Shown here piece after piece: positions 53,050 to 64,000 of a DNA stretch of 64,000 bases (the first letter of the stretch is position 1; each line of letters begins with the position of its first letter). Made by a program: the position numbers and the translations under genes. The stretch comes from Lactobacillus intestinalis (GTDB lineage: Bacteria; Bacillota; Bacilli; Lactobacillales; Lactobacillaceae), in assembly GCF_024397795.1 (NCBI RefSeq), contig NZ_CP072983.1, forward strand, positions 248,001 through 312,000. The letters run 5' to 3'. Under the pieces are notes generated by a model that saw only the letters and a program-made list of their open reading frames with translations, ran no database searches and was not told where the DNA came from.

Positions 53050-55143
53050 ATGGCTAATAAGCGTGAATTTCCATTAGAAAAGACACGTAACATTGGTATC
53101 ATGGCCCACATCGATGCGGGTAAGACTACCACTACTGAACGTATCCTTTACTACACTGGTAAGATCCACAAAATTGGTGAAACTCACGAAGGTGATTCAC
53201 AAATGGACTGGATGGATGAAGAAAAGGAACGTGGTATCACTATCACTTCAGCTGCCACTACAGCTCAATGGAAAGATTACAGAATTAACATTATCGATAC
53301 CCCAGGACACGTTGACTTCACTATCGAAGTAGAACGTTCACTTCGTGTTCTTGATGGTGCTGTAACTGTTCTTGATGCGCAAGCTGGTGTTGAACCACAA
53401 ACTGAAAATGTTTGGCGTCAAGCTGAAACTTACGGTGTTCCTCGTATTGTTTTTGTTAACAAGATGGATAAGATTGGTGCTGACTTTGATAAGTCTGTTA
53501 AATCATTACATGAACGTTTAAACGCAAACGCACATGCAGTTCAAATGCCAATCGGTTCAGCTGATACTTTTGAAGGTGTTATCGACTTAATCAACATGGT
53601 TGCTGATATCTATGACGAAGATAAGCTTGGTTCAAAGTGGGATACTGTTCCAGTTCCTGATGAATACAAGGAAGAAGCAACTAAGCGTCGTAACGAATTA
53701 ATTGAAGCAGTTGCTGATGTTGATGATGGCATCATGGAAAAATACCTTGGTGGTGAAGAAATTTCTAATGATGAATTGAAGGCTGCTATCCGTAAAGCAA
53801 CCATTAATTTGGAATTCTTCCCAGTATTTGCTGGTTCAGCATTTAAGAACAAGGGTGTTCAAATGATGCTTGATGGTGTTGTTGATTACTTACCATCACC
53901 ATTAGACGTAAAGCCTTACGTTGCTCATGATCCTAAGACTGGCGATGAAGTAGAACTTAGAGCTAACGACAATGAACCATTTGCTGCTTTAGCATTTAAG
54001 ATTGCTACTGACCCATTTGTTGGTCGTTTGACTTTCATCCGTGTTTACACTGGTTCTCTTGAATCAGGTTCATATGTATTGAACTCTTCAAAGAACTCTC
54101 GTGAACGTGTTGGTCGTTTGCTTCAAATGCACGCAAACTCAAGAACTGAAATTCCAGAAGTATTTTCAGGTGATATTGCCGGTGCTATTGGTTTGAAGAA
54201 CACAACTACTGGTGACTCATTAACTGATCCAAAGCGCCCACTTATTTTGGAAAGTTTGGAAATTCCAGATCCAGTTATCCAAGTTTCTATTGAACCTAAG
54301 TCAAAAGCTGACCGTGATAAGATGGATGTTGCTTTACAAAAGCTTACTGAAGAAGACCCAACTTTCCGTGCAGAAACTAACCCAGAAACTGGTCAAACTT
54401 TGATCGCAGGTATGGGTGAATTACACTTAGATATCGAAGTAGAACGTATGAAGCGTGAATTCCACGTTGAAGCAACTATTGGTGAACCACAAGTTGCTTA
54501 CCGTGAAACTTTCACTAAGGAAGCTAAGGCTCAAGGTAAGTTCGTTCGTCAATCAGGTGGTAAGGGTCAATACGGTGATGTTTGGATTGACTTTACTCCA
54601 AATGAAGAAGGTAAAGGTTACGAATTTGAAGATGCTATCGTTGGTGGTGTTGTTCCTCGTGAATTTATTCCTTCAGTTGACGCCGGTTTACAAGAAGCTA
54701 TGAAGAATGGTGTTCTTGCAGGCTACCCATTAATCGATGTTAAGGCTAAGCTTTACGATGGTAGTTACCACGAAGTCGACTCTTCAGAAGCTGCATTTAA
54801 GGTTGCTGCATCACTTGCTCTTAGAAACGCTGCTTCTAAGGCCGGTGCTGTAATCTTAGAACCAATTATGAAGGTTCAAGTAACTACCCCTGAAGAATAC
54901 TTAGGTGACGTTATGGGCTCAATTACCGCTCGTCGTGGTACTATGGACGGTATGGAAGATAGAGCTGGTGCTAAGGTATTGAATGCTATGGTTCCACTTG
55001 CTGAAATGTTTGGTTACGCAACTACTTTGCGTTCATCAACTCAAGGTCGTGGTACTTTCACTATGGTATTTGACCACTACGCTCCAACTCCTAAATCAAT
55101 TCAAGATGAAATTATTAAAAAGCGTGGAACTAACGCAGAATAA
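53050..55143 (+). CDS. fusA: Elongation factor G
   Basis: A 697-aa GTPase for translocation. G1 [21 protein letters not shown] (switch), [18 protein letters not shown]; domain IV has [20 protein letters not shown]. Ribosome binding site AAGAGGAG. Full length. Confidence 0.98.
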   Translation: MANKREFPLEKTRNIGIMAHIDAGKTTTTERILYYTGKIHKIGETHEGDSQMDWMDEEKERGITITSAATTAQWKDYRINIIDTPGHVDFTIEVERSLRVLDGAVTVLDAQAGVEPQTENVWRQAETYGVPRIVFVNKMDKIGADFDKSVKSLHERLNANAHAVQMPIGSADTFEGVIDLINMVADIYDEDKLGSKWDTVPVPDEYKEEATKRRNELIEAVADVDDGIMEKYLGGEEISNDELKAAIRKATINLEFFPVFAGSAFKNKGVQMMLDGVVDYLPSPLDVKPYVAHDPKTGDEVELRANDNEPFAALAFKIATDPFVGRLTFIRVYTGSLESGSYVLNSSKNSRERVGRLLQMHANSRTEIPEVFSGDIAGAIGLKNTTTGDSLTDPKRPLILESLEIPDPVIQVSIEPKSKADRDKMDVALQKLTEEDPTFRAETNPETGQTLIAGMGELHLDIEVERMKREFHVEATIGEPQVAYRETFTKEAKAQGKFVRQSGGKGQYGDVWIDFTPNEEGKGYEFEDAIVGGVVPREFIPSVDAGLQEAMKNGVLAGYPLIDVKAKLYDGSYHEVDSSEAAFKVAASLALRNAASKAGAVILEPIMKVQVTTPEEYLGDVMGSITARRGTMDGMEDRAGAKVLNAMVPLAEMFGYATTLRSSTQGRGTFTMVFDHYAPTPKSIQDEIIKKRGTNAE

Positions 55144-55159
55144 TTAAAACATTTTGATA

Positions 55160-55198
55160 CTAAAAGAGATATTTGGTAAATCCAATATCTCTTTTTTA
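55160..55198 (+). terminator. Terminator of fusA
   Basis: AAAAGAGATATTTGG / CCAATATCTCTTTT stem and T-run. Confidence 0.9.
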
Positions 55199-55231
55199 AT
55201 TTAAAAAAATCAAGAAAAGTACATGAAAACC

Positions 55232-55260
55232 TTGATATTTAAGGTTATACCAAGTACAAT
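55232..55260 (+). promoter_or_regulatory. Promoter of the S10-spc cluster
   Basis: -35 TTGATA (55232-55237), 17 bp, -10 TACAAT (55255-55260). Confidence 0.8.
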
Positions 55261-55265
55261 AGTCT

Positions 55266-55410
55266 TTGTGCATTTGAAGGGTACGTCTATCCTCGGGGCA
55301 CAATTGTTGTAATGCGTTGACGCAAAAGGTTGCGGCACGCCAGGCTGCATTGCCACAGAGGCGTGCGGGGAATTTTTGTCGAGCTAGTCATCTTATTAAA
55401 GAAGACGTTT
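55266..55410 (+). ncRNA. Structured leader of the S10 operon
   Basis: Three hairpins follow the promoter: TTGTGC (55266-55271) / GCACAA (55298-55303); TGCGT/ACGCA near 55313-55324; and GCACGCC (55335-55341) / GGCGTGC (55360-55366), then a GC-rich end with AATTTTT. GC content is much above the surroundings. Probably a control leader by ribosomal protein feedback; the protein is not known. Confidence 0.5.
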
Positions 55411-55424
55411 AAGGAGGTAATTTA

Positions 55425-55733
55425 ATGGCAAGTCAATCAATTCGTATTAGACTAAAGTCTTACGAACATGGTATTCTCGATGAATCAGCTGCTAAGATCG
55501 TAGCTACTGCAAAGAGAACTGGAGCAGAAATTTCAGGTCCAGTTCCTCTTCCAACAGAAAGAACTTTATACACTGTTCTTCGTTCACCACACAAGAACAA
55601 GGATTCACGTGAACAGTTCGAAATGCGTACACATAAGCGTTTAATTGATATTTTGAATCCAACACCTAAGACTGTTGATTCATTAATGAAGCTTGATCTT
55701 CCAAGCGGTGTAGATATCGAAATTAAATTGTAA
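55425..55733 (+). CDS. rpsJ: 30S ribosomal protein S10
   Basis: A 102-aa protein; the start [20 protein letters not shown] and the [20 protein letters not shown] block are typical. Small-subunit head protein, also NusE of antitermination. Ribosome binding site AAGGAGGTAA. First gene of the cluster. Confidence 0.98.
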   Translation: MASQSIRIRLKSYEHGILDESAAKIVATAKRTGAEISGPVPLPTERTLYTVLRSPHKNKDSREQFEMRTHKRLIDILNPTPKTVDSLMKLDLPSGVDIEIKL

Positions 55734-55756
55734 TTTAAATAGAAAGAGGTGTAAAC

Positions 55757-56395
55757 ATGACCAAAGGAATCTTAGGAAGAAAAGTTGGTATGACTCAAAT
55801 CTTTACTAAAGATGGTATCCTTGTTCCTGTAACTGTTGTTGAAGCAACTCCTAACGTTGTTATGCAAGTTAAGACTGTTGAATCAGATGGTTACGAAGCA
55901 GTTCAATTAGGTTACCAAGACAAGCGTGAAGTATTGAGCAACAAGCCAGAACAAGGTCATGCTGCAAAGGCAAAGACTTCACCTAAGCGCTTCATTCGAG
56001 AAATTCGCGGTGTTGAGCTTAAGGATTACGAAGTAGGCTCAGAAGTCACTGTGGATACATTTAAGGAAGGTGACGTCGTAGACGTTACTGGTACTACAAG
56101 AGGTCATGGATACCAAGGTAACATTAAGCGTTGGGGCCAATCAAGAGGACCAGAAACTCACGGTTCAAGATACCACAGAATTCCTGGTTCAATGGGTTCA
56201 ATCATTAACCGTGTACCAAAGGGCAAGCGTTTGCCAGGTCACATGGGTGTAAAGCAAGTTACCATTGAAAACTTAGTAATTGAAAAAGTTGTTGCAGATA
56301 AGAACGTATTAATGATCAAGGGTAACGTTCCAGGTGCTAAGAATTCATTAATCACTGTTAAGTCTGCTTCAAAGGCTGTAAAAGCTGATAAATAG
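55757..56395 (+). CDS. rplC: 50S ribosomal protein L3
   Basis: A 212-aa protein; [20 protein letters not shown] start, [22 protein letters not shown] block. Large-subunit assembly initiator near the peptidyl transferase centre. Ribosome binding site AAAGAGGTG. Confidence 0.98.
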   Translation: MTKGILGRKVGMTQIFTKDGILVPVTVVEATPNVVMQVKTVESDGYEAVQLGYQDKREVLSNKPEQGHAAKAKTSPKRFIREIRGVELKDYEVGSEVTVDTFKEGDVVDVTGTTRGHGYQGNIKRWGQSRGPETHGSRYHRIPGSMGSIINRVPKGKRLPGHMGVKQVTIENLVIEKVVADKNVLMIKGNVPGAKNSLITVKSASKAVKADK

Positions 56396-56409
56396 GAAGG
56401 AGGACTAGA

Positions 56410-57027
56410 ATGGCTAATTTAAAACTTATTGATCAAAACGGTAAGGATTCTGGTGAAGTTACTTTAAACGATAGCGTTTTTGGTATCGAACCTAATGAAA
56501 GTGTTGTATTTGACGCAATTATTAGACAAAGAGCTGGTAAGCGTCAAGGTACTTCAAAAGTTAAGAACAGATCTGCCGTTCGTGGCGGTGGTAAGAAGCC
56601 TTGGAGACAAAAGGGTACAGGTCGTGCTCGTCAAGGTTCTATCAGATCACCACAATGGCGTGGTGGTGGTGTTGTATTTGGACCAACTCCACGTTCATAC
56701 GCATACTCAATGCCAAGAAAGCAACGTCGTTTGGCTATTAAGTCAGTTCTTTCCCAAAAGTTAATTGACAATGATTTAGTTGTATTGGATAAGTTGACTA
56801 TGTCAGCTCCAAAGACTAAAGAATTAGTTTCAATGTTGACTAACTTAAAGCTTGAAGGCAAGGTTTTAGTTGTTTCTGACGACGAAAACGTACAACTTTC
56901 TGCTAGAAATTTAACTAATGTTAAGGTTGTTCCAGTTAACGGCTTAAATGTTGAAGATGCAGTTAACTTTGACAAGTTAATCTTAACTCAAGATGCTGTG
57001 AAGAAGATTGAGGAGGTATTGGCTTAA
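56410..57027 (+). CDS. rplD: 50S ribosomal protein L4
   Basis: A 205-aa protein; [20 protein letters not shown] loop lies in the exit tunnel. L4 is the feedback repressor of the S10 operon in E. coli. Ribosome binding site AAGGAGGACTAGA; overlaps rplW by one base. Confidence 0.98.
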   Translation: MANLKLIDQNGKDSGEVTLNDSVFGIEPNESVVFDAIIRQRAGKRQGTSKVKNRSAVRGGGKKPWRQKGTGRARQGSIRSPQWRGGGVVFGPTPRSYAYSMPRKQRRLAIKSVLSQKLIDNDLVVLDKLTMSAPKTKELVSMLTNLKLEGKVLVVSDDENVQLSARNLTNVKVVPVNGLNVEDAVNFDKLILTQDAVKKIEEVLA

Positions 57028-57332
57028 TGGATGCACGTGATATCATTTTAAGACCTGTCATTACCGAAAAGTCTACGAACTTGATGGATGATAAGAAGTA
57101 CACCTTTGACGTGCTCTTAACTGCTACCAAGACTCAAGTTCGTAATGCTGTTGAAGAAATCTTTGATGTAAAGGTTAAGAGCGTAAACATTATGAACGTT
57201 CGCGGCAAGGATAAGCGTGTTGGTCGTTACTTTGGTAAAACTGCTCGCCGTAGAAAGGCTATCGTTACTTTAACTAACGACTCAAACGACATTAAGATTT
57301 TCCAAGACGAAAATAAAGAAGACAACAAGTAA
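57027..57332 (+). CDS. rplW: 50S ribosomal protein L23
   Basis: A 101-aa protein ([18 protein letters not shown]). Exit-site protein and docking point for trigger factor and SRP. It overlaps rplD by one base (ATGA-like junction at TAATG). Confidence 0.98.
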   Translation: MDARDIILRPVITEKSTNLMDDKKYTFDVLLTATKTQVRNAVEEIFDVKVKSVNIMNVRGKDKRVGRYFGKTARRRKAIVTLTNDSNDIKIFQDENKEDNK

Positions 57333-57347
57333 TAGGAGGTCAGTCAA

Positions 57348-58184
57348 TTGGCTATTAAAGTTTATAAGCCAACCACAAATGGTCGCCGTAATATGACTTC
57401 TTCCGACTTTGCTGAGATTACTAAGAGCAAGCCAGAACGTACCTTGCTTGAATCACAATCACACACTGCAGGTCGTAACTCATACGGTCATATTACAAGT
57501 AGACACCGTGGTGGTGGTCACAAGCAAAAGTACCGTATTATTGATTTTAAGCGTAACAAGGATAATGCAAAAGCAGTTGTTAAGGCAATCGAATATGATC
57601 CAAATAGAACTGCTAACATTGCTTTACTTCACTACACTGATGGTATTAAGGCTTACATCTTAGCACCTAAGGGCTTAAAAGTTGGTGCTGTAGTTGAATC
57701 TGGTGAAAATGTAGATATTAAGCCAGGTAATACTTTACCATTAAAGAATATCCCTACTGGTACTTCAATTCACAATATTGAATTAAAGCCTGGTAAGGGT
57801 GGCCAACTTGTGAGAAGTGCTGGTGCTGGTGCACAAGTTTTAGGTAATGATGGTAACTACACTTTAGTAAGATTACAAAGTGGTGAAGTTCGTAAGATTT
57901 TATCATCATGCCGTGCAACTATCGGTACTGTTGGTAATGAACAACACTCATTAATTCAATTAGGTAAAGCTGGTCGTAGCCGTTGGTTGGGCAAGCGTCC
58001 ACAATCACGTGGTTCTGTAATGAACCCTAACGATCACCCACATGGTGGTGGTGAAGGTAAGGCACCTGTTGGTCGTCCACAACCTATGACTCCATGGGGT
58101 AAGAAGGCTCGTGGTATCAAGACTAGAGATGCTAAGAAGGCTAGCGAGAAGTTAATCATTCGTCACCGTAAAGGTAGCAAGTAA
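57348..58184 (+). CDS. rplB: 50S ribosomal protein L2
   Basis: A 278-aa protein; [20 protein letters not shown] start, [20 protein letters not shown] and [19 protein letters not shown] block ([16 protein letters not shown]), the conserved tail near the active centre. Start TTG after TAGGAGGTCAGTCAA. Confidence 0.98.
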   Translation: MAIKVYKPTTNGRRNMTSSDFAEITKSKPERTLLESQSHTAGRNSYGHITSRHRGGGHKQKYRIIDFKRNKDNAKAVVKAIEYDPNRTANIALLHYTDGIKAYILAPKGLKVGAVVESGENVDIKPGNTLPLKNIPTGTSIHNIELKPGKGGQLVRSAGAGAQVLGNDGNYTLVRLQSGEVRKILSSCRATIGTVGNEQHSLIQLGKAGRSRWLGKRPQSRGSVMNPNDHPHGGGEGKAPVGRPQPMTPWGKKARGIKTRDAKKASEKLIIRHRKGSK

Positions 58185-58202
58185 TAGAAGGAGGGTTAAT
58201 TA

Positions 58203-58487
58203 ATGAGCCGTAGTATTAAAAAAGGTCCTTTTGCTGACGCATCCTTATTAAAGAAGGTTGATGCTCAACAAGATGCAGACAAGAAACAAGTTATTAAGAC
58301 TTGGTCACGTCGTTCAACTATTTTCCCTTCCTTTGTTGGTTTGACTATAGCTGTTTACGATGGTAGAAAACATGTCCCAGTTTACATTACTGAAGACATG
58401 GTTGGTCATAAATTAGGTGAATTTGTTCCAACTAGAACTTTCCATGGACACAGAAGCACCGATGATAAAGCCACAGGAAAGGCTTAG
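58203..58487 (+). CDS. rpsS: 30S ribosomal protein S19
   Basis: A 94-aa protein ([36 protein letters not shown]). Small-subunit head. Ribosome binding site GAAGGAGGG. Confidence 0.98.
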   Translation: MSRSIKKGPFADASLLKKVDAQQDADKKQVIKTWSRRSTIFPSFVGLTIAVYDGRKHVPVYITEDMVGHKLGEFVPTRTFHGHRSTDDKATGKA

Positions 58488-58506
58488 AGGAAGGAGAAAC
58501 ATCTAA

Positions 58507-58860
58507 ATGGCAGAACAAATTAGTTCAGCTAAGGCTGAAGCAAGAACTGTTCGCATCGCTCCTAGAAAAGCTCGCTTAGTAGTAGATTTAATTCGTGGCA
58601 AGAGCGTTGCTGAAGCATTAGCAATCTTGGAATTTACGCCTAGAGCTGCTTCCCCAATCGTTGAAAAGGTTCTTCGTTCAGCTATTGCTAACGCAGAACA
58701 CAACTATGATCTTGAAAGTGCTAACCTTTACGTATCTGAAGCTTACGTAAACGAAGGTGCAACTTTGAAGAGATTCCGTCCACGTGCCAAGGGTATGGCT
58801 TCTCCAATTAACAAGAGAACTAGCCACGTGGTTGTAGTAGTTTCAGAAAAGAACGATTAA
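58507..58860 (+). CDS. rplV: 50S ribosomal protein L22
   Basis: A 117-aa protein ([37 protein letters not shown] loop reaching into the tunnel). Ribosome binding site GAAGGAG. Confidence 0.98.
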   Translation: MAEQISSAKAEARTVRIAPRKARLVVDLIRGKSVAEALAILEFTPRAASPIVEKVLRSAIANAEHNYDLESANLYVSEAYVNEGATLKRFRPRAKGMASPINKRTSHVVVVVSEKND

Positions 58861-58873
58861 GGGAGGTATATTA

Positions 58874-59548
58874 ATGGGTCAAAAGATTAACCCAAATGGT
58901 TTTCGTCTCGGCGTAATCCGTGATTGGGAATCAAAATGGTATGCTGACAGAGGATACAAGGAAACCTTAAATGAAGACCTTAAGATTAGAAAGTTTATTT
59001 CAGAAAAATTAAAGGATGCCTCTGTTTCCACTGTAGAAATTGAACGTGCAGCTAATAGAATTAACATTTCTATTCATACTTCAAAGCCAGGTATGGTAAT
59101 TGGTAAGGGTGGTTCTGAAGTTGAAGCCCTTAGAAAGCAATTAAATGCCTTGACTAATAAGCAAGTTCACATTAATATTGTTGAAATTAAGAAGCCAGAT
59201 CTTGATGCAAAATTAGTTGCTGATAGTATTGCTCGTCAACTTGAAGCTCGTATTGCTTTCAGACGTGCTATGCGTCAAGCTACTCAAAGATCTATGCGTG
59301 CCGGTGCTAAGGGTATTAAGGTTCAAACTTCAGGTCGTTTGAACGGTGCCGACATGGCAAGAAGAGAATGGCACACAGAAGGACGTGTTCCATTACAAAC
59401 TTTAAGAGCTGATATTGATTATGCTTGGGTAAATGCATTCACTACTTATGGTGAAATTGGTGTCCAAGTATGGATCAACCGTGGCGAAGTATTGCCTACT
59501 CGTAAGAATAAGAATGCTTCAAAGCCAGCGAAGGGAGGAAATAAGTAA
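58874..59548 (+). CDS. rpsC: 30S ribosomal protein S3
   Basis: A 224-aa protein ([20 protein letters not shown]) with KH domain ([11 protein letters not shown]). mRNA entry helicase. Ribosome binding site GGGAGG. It overlaps rplP by one base. Confidence 0.98.
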   Translation: MGQKINPNGFRLGVIRDWESKWYADRGYKETLNEDLKIRKFISEKLKDASVSTVEIERAANRINISIHTSKPGMVIGKGGSEVEALRKQLNALTNKQVHINIVEIKKPDLDAKLVADSIARQLEARIAFRRAMRQATQRSMRAGAKGIKVQTSGRLNGADMARREWHTEGRVPLQTLRADIDYAWVNAFTTYGEIGVQVWINRGEVLPTRKNKNASKPAKGGNK

Positions 59549-59988
59549 TGCCTTTAGTACCAAAACGAGTAAAACACCGTCGTGAATTCCGTGGTAAGAT
59601 GCGTGGTGCTGCTAAAGGTGGTAAGACCATTGCCTTTGGTGAATATGGTTTACAAGCCCTCGAATCACATTGGATTACTAACCGTCAAATCGAAGCTGCT
59701 CGTGTAGCTATGACTCGTTACATGAAGCGTGGCGGTAAAGTTTGGATTAGAATTTTCCCTCAAAAGTCATACACTGCTAAAGGTGTAGGTGTACGTATGG
59801 GTTCAGGTAAAGGTGCACCAGCTGGTTGGGTAGCTGTAGTTAAGAGAGAAAAGATTTTATTTGAAATTGGTGGCGTTTCTGAAGAAGTTGCTCGTGAAGC
59901 TTTAAGACTTGCTTCAACTAAGTTGCCAATCAAGACTAAATTTGTGACTAAAAGTTCGGAAGTAGGTGGCAATTCTAATGAAGGCTAA
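59548..59988 (+). CDS. rplP: 50S ribosomal protein L16
   Basis: A 146-aa protein ([34 protein letters not shown]). Its end overlaps rpmC by 11 bases. Confidence 0.98.
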   Translation: MPLVPKRVKHRREFRGKMRGAAKGGKTIAFGEYGLQALESHWITNRQIEAARVAMTRYMKRGGKVWIRIFPQKSYTAKGVGVRMGSGKGAPAGWVAVVKREKILFEIGGVSEEVAREALRLASTKLPIKTKFVTKSSEVGGNSNEG

Positions 59989-60175
59989 AGATATCAGATC
60001 ATTAACCACTGATCAAATGTTAGAAAAAGAAAAGCAATATAAAGAAGAACTCTTCAATTTGCGTTTCCAACAAGCAACGGGTCAATTAGAAAATACCGCT
60101 CGCTTGAACAAAGTCCGTAAGAATATCGCAAGAATTAAGACAATTCTTAGCGAAAAAGCATTAGAAGAAAATTAG
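59978..60175 (+). CDS. rpmC: 50S ribosomal protein L29
   Basis: A 65-aa protein ([20 protein letters not shown]), exit-site protein. I use the ATG at 59978 (AGTAGGTGG upstream), inside rplP, rather than an ATG four codons earlier. Confidence 0.96.
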   Translation: MKAKDIRSLTTDQMLEKEKQYKEELFNLRFQQATGQLENTARLNKVRKNIARIKTILSEKALEEN

Positions 60176-60193
60176 TGGAAGGGAGCTATTAAC

Positions 60194-60460
60194 TTGAGCG
60201 AATCAAACGAAAGAAATCGTCGTCACGTATATCAAGGTCGTGTAGTTTCTGATAAGATGGACAAGACTATTACTGTTGTTGTTGATACTTACAAGAACCA
60301 CCCTGTTTACAACAAGCGTATTAAGTATTCAAAGAAATACTATGCACAAGACGAAAATAATGAAGCTAAAGTTGGCGATACTGTTCGTATCATGGAAACC
60401 CGTCCATTATCTCGTACAAAACGCTTCCGTTTAGTTAAGATTGTTAAGAAATCTGTTTAA
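60194..60460 (+). CDS. rpsQ: 30S ribosomal protein S17
   Basis: An 88-aa protein ([34 protein letters not shown]). Start TTG after GGAAGGGAG. Confidence 0.97.
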   Translation: MSESNERNRRHVYQGRVVSDKMDKTITVVVDTYKNHPVYNKRIKYSKKYYAQDENNEAKVGDTVRIMETRPLSRTKRFRLVKIVKKSV

Positions 60461-60492
60461 TTTTGCGGATTTAGTGAGGGGAGGATTATACA

Positions 60493-60861
60493 GTGATTCA
60501 AAACGAATCTCGTTTAAAGGTTGCTGATAACTCTGGTGCTAGAGAACTTTTGGTTATTAGAGTCTTAGGTGGTTCTAAGCGTAAGACCGGTAACATCGGT
60601 GACATCGTAGTAGCTACTGTTAAACAAGCAACACCAGGTGGCGTTGTCAAAAAAGGTGACGTCGTAAAAGCTGTCATTGTTAGAACAAAATCAGGCGCAC
60701 GTCGTGAAGATGGTTCATACATCAAATTTGACGAAAACGCTGGCGTAGTTATTAATGCAGATAAGAGCCCACGTGGTACTCGTATCTTTGGGCCAGTTGC
60801 ACGTGAGTTGCGTGAGAACGACTTTATGAAGATCGTTTCTCTTGCTCCTGAAGTTTTATAA
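60493..60861 (+). CDS. rplN: 50S ribosomal protein L14
   Basis: A 122-aa protein ([34 protein letters not shown]). Start GTG after GGGGAGGATTATACA. Subunit interface. Confidence 0.98.
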   Translation: MIQNESRLKVADNSGARELLVIRVLGGSKRKTGNIGDIVVATVKQATPGGVVKKGDVVKAVIVRTKSGARREDGSYIKFDENAGVVINADKSPRGTRIFGPVARELRENDFMKIVSLAPEVL

Positions 60862-60880
60862 TTGTTAGTGAGGTGCACTG

Positions 60881-61117
60881 ATGTTTGTTAAAACTGGTGA
60901 CAAGGTAAAAGTTATTGCCGGAAAAGATAAAGGTAAAGAAGGTACTGTTCTTTCTGTTAACGTTAAGAAGAACCGTGTGGTTGTTAAAGGCGTAAACATG
61001 ATTAAGAAACACCAAAAGCCTTCACAAACTGATGCTAATGGTGGAGTAGTTGAATCAGAAGGTTCAATCCACGCATCAAACGTTAAAGTAATTTCAAAGG
61101 CAGAAGATAAGAAGTAG
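60881..61117 (+). CDS. rplX: 50S ribosomal protein L24
   Basis: A 78-aa protein with KOW motif ([20 protein letters not shown]). It is short for the family (usually about 100) but complete at both ends. Ribosome binding site GTGAGGTG. Confidence 0.96.
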   Translation: MFVKTGDKVKVIAGKDKGKEGTVLSVNVKKNRVVVKGVNMIKKHQKPSQTDANGGVVESEGSIHASNVKVISKAEDKK

Positions 61118-61131
61118 AGGGGAGGACACAA

Positions 61132-61674
61132 ATGGCAAGTTATTTAGCTCAAGATTACAAAGAAAATGTAGTTCCTGCATTACAAGAAAAGTTTAACTAC
61201 GATTCAATTATGCAAGTACCAAAGATCGACAAGATCGTATTGAACATGGGTGTTGGTGATGCTGTTTCCAACGCTAAGAACTTAGACGAAGCAGTTGAAG
61301 AATTGACTTTGATCTCAGGTCAAAAGCCATTAATTACTAAGGCTAAGAAATCAATCGCTAACTTCCGTTTACGTGAAGGTATGTCTATCGGTGCTAAGGT
61401 AACCCTTAGAGGCGATAGAATGTACGACTTCTTGTACAAGTTAATCAATGTTTCTCTTCCACGTGTTCGTGACTTCCGCGGTGTTTCAACTCGTTCATTC
61501 GATGGTCGTGGTAACTACACTTTGGGTATCAAGGAACAATTGATTTTCCCAGAAATCGATTTCGATAAGGTAAACCGTACTAGAGGTTTAGATGTTGTTA
61601 TCGTTACTACTGCCAACACTGATGAAGAAGCTCGTGAACTTTTAGGTCAATTTGGTATGCCGTTTGCAAAATAA
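61132..61674 (+). CDS. rplE: 50S ribosomal protein L5
   Basis: A 180-aa protein ([16 protein letters not shown] [39 protein letters not shown]). Central protuberance, binds 5S rRNA. Ribosome binding site GGGGAGG. Confidence 0.98.
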   Translation: MASYLAQDYKENVVPALQEKFNYDSIMQVPKIDKIVLNMGVGDAVSNAKNLDEAVEELTLISGQKPLITKAKKSIANFRLREGMSIGAKVTLRGDRMYDFLYKLINVSLPRVRDFRGVSTRSFDGRGNYTLGIKEQLIFPEIDFDKVNRTRGLDVVIVTTANTDEEARELLGQFGMPFAK

Positions 61675-61686
61675 TGGAGGACATTA

Positions 61687-61872
61687 ATGGCTAAAACATC
61701 ACAAAAAATTAGAAATCGTCGTCCTGCTAAATTCTCTTCACGCGAATATACACGTTGCGAGAGATGTGGTCGTCCACACTCCGTATACCGTAAGTTCGGT
61801 TTATGCCGTATTTGCTTAAAGGAATTAGCACACAAGGGTCAAATCCCTGGTCTTAAAAAGGCTAGTTGGTAG
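61687..61872 (+). CDS. rpsN: 30S ribosomal protein S14 type Z
   Basis: A 61-aa zinc form: CERC and CRIC (C24, C27, C40, C43) hold zinc. It lies in the spc region as usual in Firmicutes. Ribosome binding site GGAGG. Confidence 0.97.
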   Translation: MAKTSQKIRNRRPAKFSSREYTRCERCGRPHSVYRKFGLCRICLKELAHKGQIPGLKKASW

Positions 61873-61897
61873 TAATACGGTTAGGAGGATAGCATAA

Positions 61898-62296
61898 ATG
61901 GTCATGACAGATCCGATCGCAGATTACTTGACTAGAATTAGAAATGCCAACATGGCAAAGCATGATTCAGTTGAAATTCCTGCATCAAACATGAAGAAGT
62001 CTATTTCAGAAATTTTGAAGAATGAAGGTTTCATTCGCGATTACGAAATTGCAGATGATAACAAGCAAGGTATTATCAAGATTTTCTTGAAATATGGTCC
62101 AGACGGAGAACGTGTCATCTCAGGCTTAAAGCGTATTTCTAAGCCAGGTCTTAGAAACTATGTAAGTGCTGAAGACTTACCTAAGGTTCTTAACGGTTTA
62201 GGTATTGCCATCGTTTCTACTTCTGCTGGTGTAATTACCGATAAAGAAGCTAGACAAAAGAACGTTGGCGGCGAAGTTATTGCCTACGTTTGGTAA
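61898..62296 (+). CDS. rpsH: 30S ribosomal protein S8
   Basis: A 132-aa protein ([40 protein letters not shown]). Central-domain assembly; feedback repressor of spc in E. coli. Start ATG at 61898; ATG two codons on is possible. Ribosome binding site TTAGGAGG. Confidence 0.98.
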   Translation: MVMTDPIADYLTRIRNANMAKHDSVEIPASNMKKSISEILKNEGFIRDYEIADDNKQGIIKIFLKYGPDGERVISGLKRISKPGLRNYVSAEDLPKVLNGLGIAIVSTSAGVITDKEARQKNVGGEVIAYVW

Positions 62297-62320
62297 TTCT
62301 GACAGAAAGGAGAACACTCA

Positions 62321-62851
62321 ATGAGTCGTATTGGTTTAAAGACTATTGAAGTCCCTGACAGTGTTACTGTTACTAAGAATGGTGATGACATTACTGTTAA
62401 GGGTCCAAAAGGTGAATTAACTAGATATTTTGATCCAAAGATTACTTTCAATCAAGAAGATGGTAAGATCAACTTCACTCGTTCAAGTGAAAGTGATAAG
62501 GCTCTTCACGGTACCGAAAGAGCTAACTTAGCATCAATGATCGAAGGTGTAGTTGATGGTTACAAGAAGACTTTGAAGTTAATCGGTGTTGGTTACCGTG
62601 CACAAGCTCAAGGTAACAAGTTAACTTTAAATGTTGGTTATTCTCACCCAGTTGTATTGACTGCTCCTGAAGGCGTTTCTGTAAAAACAACTTCAGCAAC
62701 TGATATCGAAGTAGAAGGTATCTCTAAGCAAAATGTTGGTCAATTTGCAGCTGAAATTCGCGATGTACGTCCACCAGAAACTTATAAGGGTAAGGGTATT
62801 CGTTACACTGACGAATATGTACGTCGTAAGGAAGGTAAGACTGGTAAGTAA
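62321..62851 (+). CDS. rplF: 50S ribosomal protein L6
   Basis: A 176-aa protein ([38 protein letters not shown] end). Ribosome binding site AAAGGAG. Confidence 0.98.
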   Translation: MSRIGLKTIEVPDSVTVTKNGDDITVKGPKGELTRYFDPKITFNQEDGKINFTRSSESDKALHGTERANLASMIEGVVDGYKKTLKLIGVGYRAQAQGNKLTLNVGYSHPVVLTAPEGVSVKTTSATDIEVEGISKQNVGQFAAEIRDVRPPETYKGKGIRYTDEYVRRKEGKTGK

Positions 62852-62877
62852 TAGTTAATTATTTTTGAGGTGAAATT

Positions 62878-63237
62878 GTGATTTCAAAACCAGATAAAAA
62901 CAAATTACGCTTAAAGCGTCATAAACGTATTCGTGGTAAGATTTCTGGTACTGCTGAGCGCCCACGCTTAAGTATCTTTCGTTCAAACAAAAACATCTAC
63001 GCTCAATTAATTGATGACGTAGCGGGTGTAACGCTTGCAAGTGCCTCAACTTTGGATAAGACTGTATCAGAAGATGCAAACAAAGTAGATCAAGCTGCAG
63101 CTGTTGGTAAAGCTATTGCTGAAGCAGCTAAGGCTAAAAACATTTCAAACGTTGTATTTGATAGAAGTGGTTACTTATACCACGGCCGTATTTCAGCTTT
63201 GGCAGATGCCGCACGTGAAAACGGATTAGAATTCTAG
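62878..63237 (+). CDS. rplR: 50S ribosomal protein L18
   Basis: A 119-aa protein ([40 protein letters not shown]). 5S rRNA binding. Start GTG after TTGAGGTGAAATT. Confidence 0.98.
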   Translation: MISKPDKNKLRLKRHKRIRGKISGTAERPRLSIFRSNKNIYAQLIDDVAGVTLASASTLDKTVSEDANKVDQAAAVGKAIAEAAKAKNISNVVFDRSGYLYHGRISALADAARENGLEF

Positions 63238-63253
63238 GAAAGGAGAATAACAG

Positions 63254-63763
63254 ATGGCAAACCGCAACGATTCTCGCAATAATCGTAGAAACAAAGACGA
63301 TATCGAAGATCAATTAGTAGCTATTAATCGTGTCACCAAGGTTGTTAAAGGTGGACAACGTATGAGATTTGCTGCTTTAGTTGTCGTTGGTGATAAAAAG
63401 GGTCGTGTAGGATTTGGTACTGGTAAGGCTCAAGAAGTCCCAGAAGCAATCCGTAAAGCCGTTGAGGATGGTAAGAAGAAAATGATCAACGTTCCTAAAG
63501 TTGGTACTACTATTCCTCATGAAGTTATCGGTCACTATGGTTCAGGTAACATTTTATTAAAGCCTGCTGAAGCTGGTTCTGGAGTTGCAGCTGGTGGTGC
63601 CGTACGTATCGTTATGGATATGGCTGGTATTTCAGATGTTACTTCTAAGTCACTAGGCTCCAACACTCCAATCAACGTTGTTCGTGCAACTATTGATGGA
63701 TTAAAGAAGCTTAGAACTAGTGAAGAAGTTGAAAAGCTTCGCCAAGTAAAGAGCGCAGATTAG
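63254..63763 (+). CDS. rpsE: 30S ribosomal protein S5
   Basis: A 169-aa protein ([40 protein letters not shown]). Decoding accuracy. Ribosome binding site AAAGGAG. Confidence 0.98.
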   Translation: MANRNDSRNNRRNKDDIEDQLVAINRVTKVVKGGQRMRFAALVVVGDKKGRVGFGTGKAQEVPEAIRKAVEDGKKKMINVPKVGTTIPHEVIGHYGSGNILLKPAEAGSGVAAGGAVRIVMDMAGISDVTSKSLGSNTPINVVRATIDGLKKLRTSEEVEKLRQVKSAD

Positions 63764-63774
63764 GGAGATTTTAG

Positions 63775-63960
63775 ATGACTGATTTAAAAGTTACTTTAAT
63801 TAGAAGTGTTGCCCACCGTCTACCAAACCAAAGAAAGATCGTTAAAGCTCTTGGTTTAGGTAGAGTAAGCAGTACCGTTGTTCTTCCAGATAACGCTGCT
63901 ACCCGTGGTGCGTTAATGAAAATTGCTCACTTAATCTCTGTTGAAGAGATTAATAAATAG
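63775..63960 (+). CDS. rpmD: 50S ribosomal protein L30
   Basis: A 61-aa protein ([20 protein letters not shown]). Ribosome binding site GGGAGAT. Confidence 0.97.
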   Translation: MTDLKVTLIRSVAHRLPNQRKIVKALGLGRVSSTVVLPDNAATRGALMKIAHLISVEEINK

Positions 63961-63983
63961 AATATCAAGGAGGTGCCGATTTA

Positions 63984-64000
63984 ATGAAGCTTCATGAATT
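63984..64000 (+). CDS. rplO: 50S ribosomal protein L15, first codons only
   Basis: The window ends after MKLHE, the usual L15 start, preceded by AAGGAGGTG. Called from these residues and the conserved spc order (after rpmD). Confidence 0.85.

Overview
This window is low-GC Firmicute DNA. The gene content points to the Lactobacillus gasseri/johnsonii/acidophilus group: a formyl-CoA transferase/oxalyl-CoA decarboxylase pair, L-lactate dehydrogenase, CshA, Mfd, the rpoBC and S10-spc clusters, and frequent TTG/GTG starts. The oxalate pair makes L. gasseri (or L. paragasseri) the best guess. The species is an inference; no database was searched. The window holds no insertion sequence, prophage or CRISPR array that I can see.

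Layout. (1) 1-9.3 kb is accessory: the tail of a dehydrogenase, a TetR regulator with a 15-bp inverted repeat at its promoter, a YbhB-like protein, a convergent type I toxin-antitoxin locus (2.74-3.06 kb) lying between two copies of one terminator sequence, a Ser/Asp-rich secreted or anchored protein, an ABC exporter-LytTR-DUF3021 operon, a GNAT enzyme, a 46-residue Cys-rich metallothionein-like peptide, and an Rrf2 regulator-oxidoreductase pair. (2) 9.4-13.9 kb is the oxalate locus: oxc-frc, divergent from an AEC-family carrier. (3) 13.9-17 kb has two paralogous TetR genes and an APC permease. (4) 17-36.1 kb is core housekeeping: rpmE2, murF, cshA, acpS-alr, a CbpA-like CBS protein, ldh, pth-mfd-rqcP-divIC-S1 protein-tilS-ftsH-hslO-dusB-lysS. 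(5) 36.3-40.0 kb is a second accessory island: small membrane proteins (one frameshifted), an Rgg regulator, a 15-codon ORF MMWWQLPVIFPYHSK, a 96-residue exported peptide precursor, and an ABC transporter. (6) 40.1-43.7 kb carries tandemly duplicated tRNA-Gly genes, tRNA-Pro, a free-Met-sulfoxide reductase and clpC. (7) 43.7-64 kb is rpoB-rpoC, a prepilin peptidase, rpsL-rpsG-fusA and the S10-spc ribosomal protein cluster from rpsJ to the start of rplO.

How the genes work together. The most interesting unit is the Rgg island. A cytoplasmic Rgg regulator, a tiny leaderless peptide ORF with its own strong ribosome binding site, a secreted peptide and a dedicated ABC transporter form a plausible quorum-sensing-controlled peptide or bacteriocin system. 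Its layout recalls RopB/SIP/SpeB of Streptococcus pyogenes, but the peptide sequence is different. The oxalate locus would import and activate oxalate, decarboxylate it and release formate and CO2. Many regulators here (TetR, TetR, Rrf2) have clear inverted repeats at their own promoters, which suggests autoregulation.
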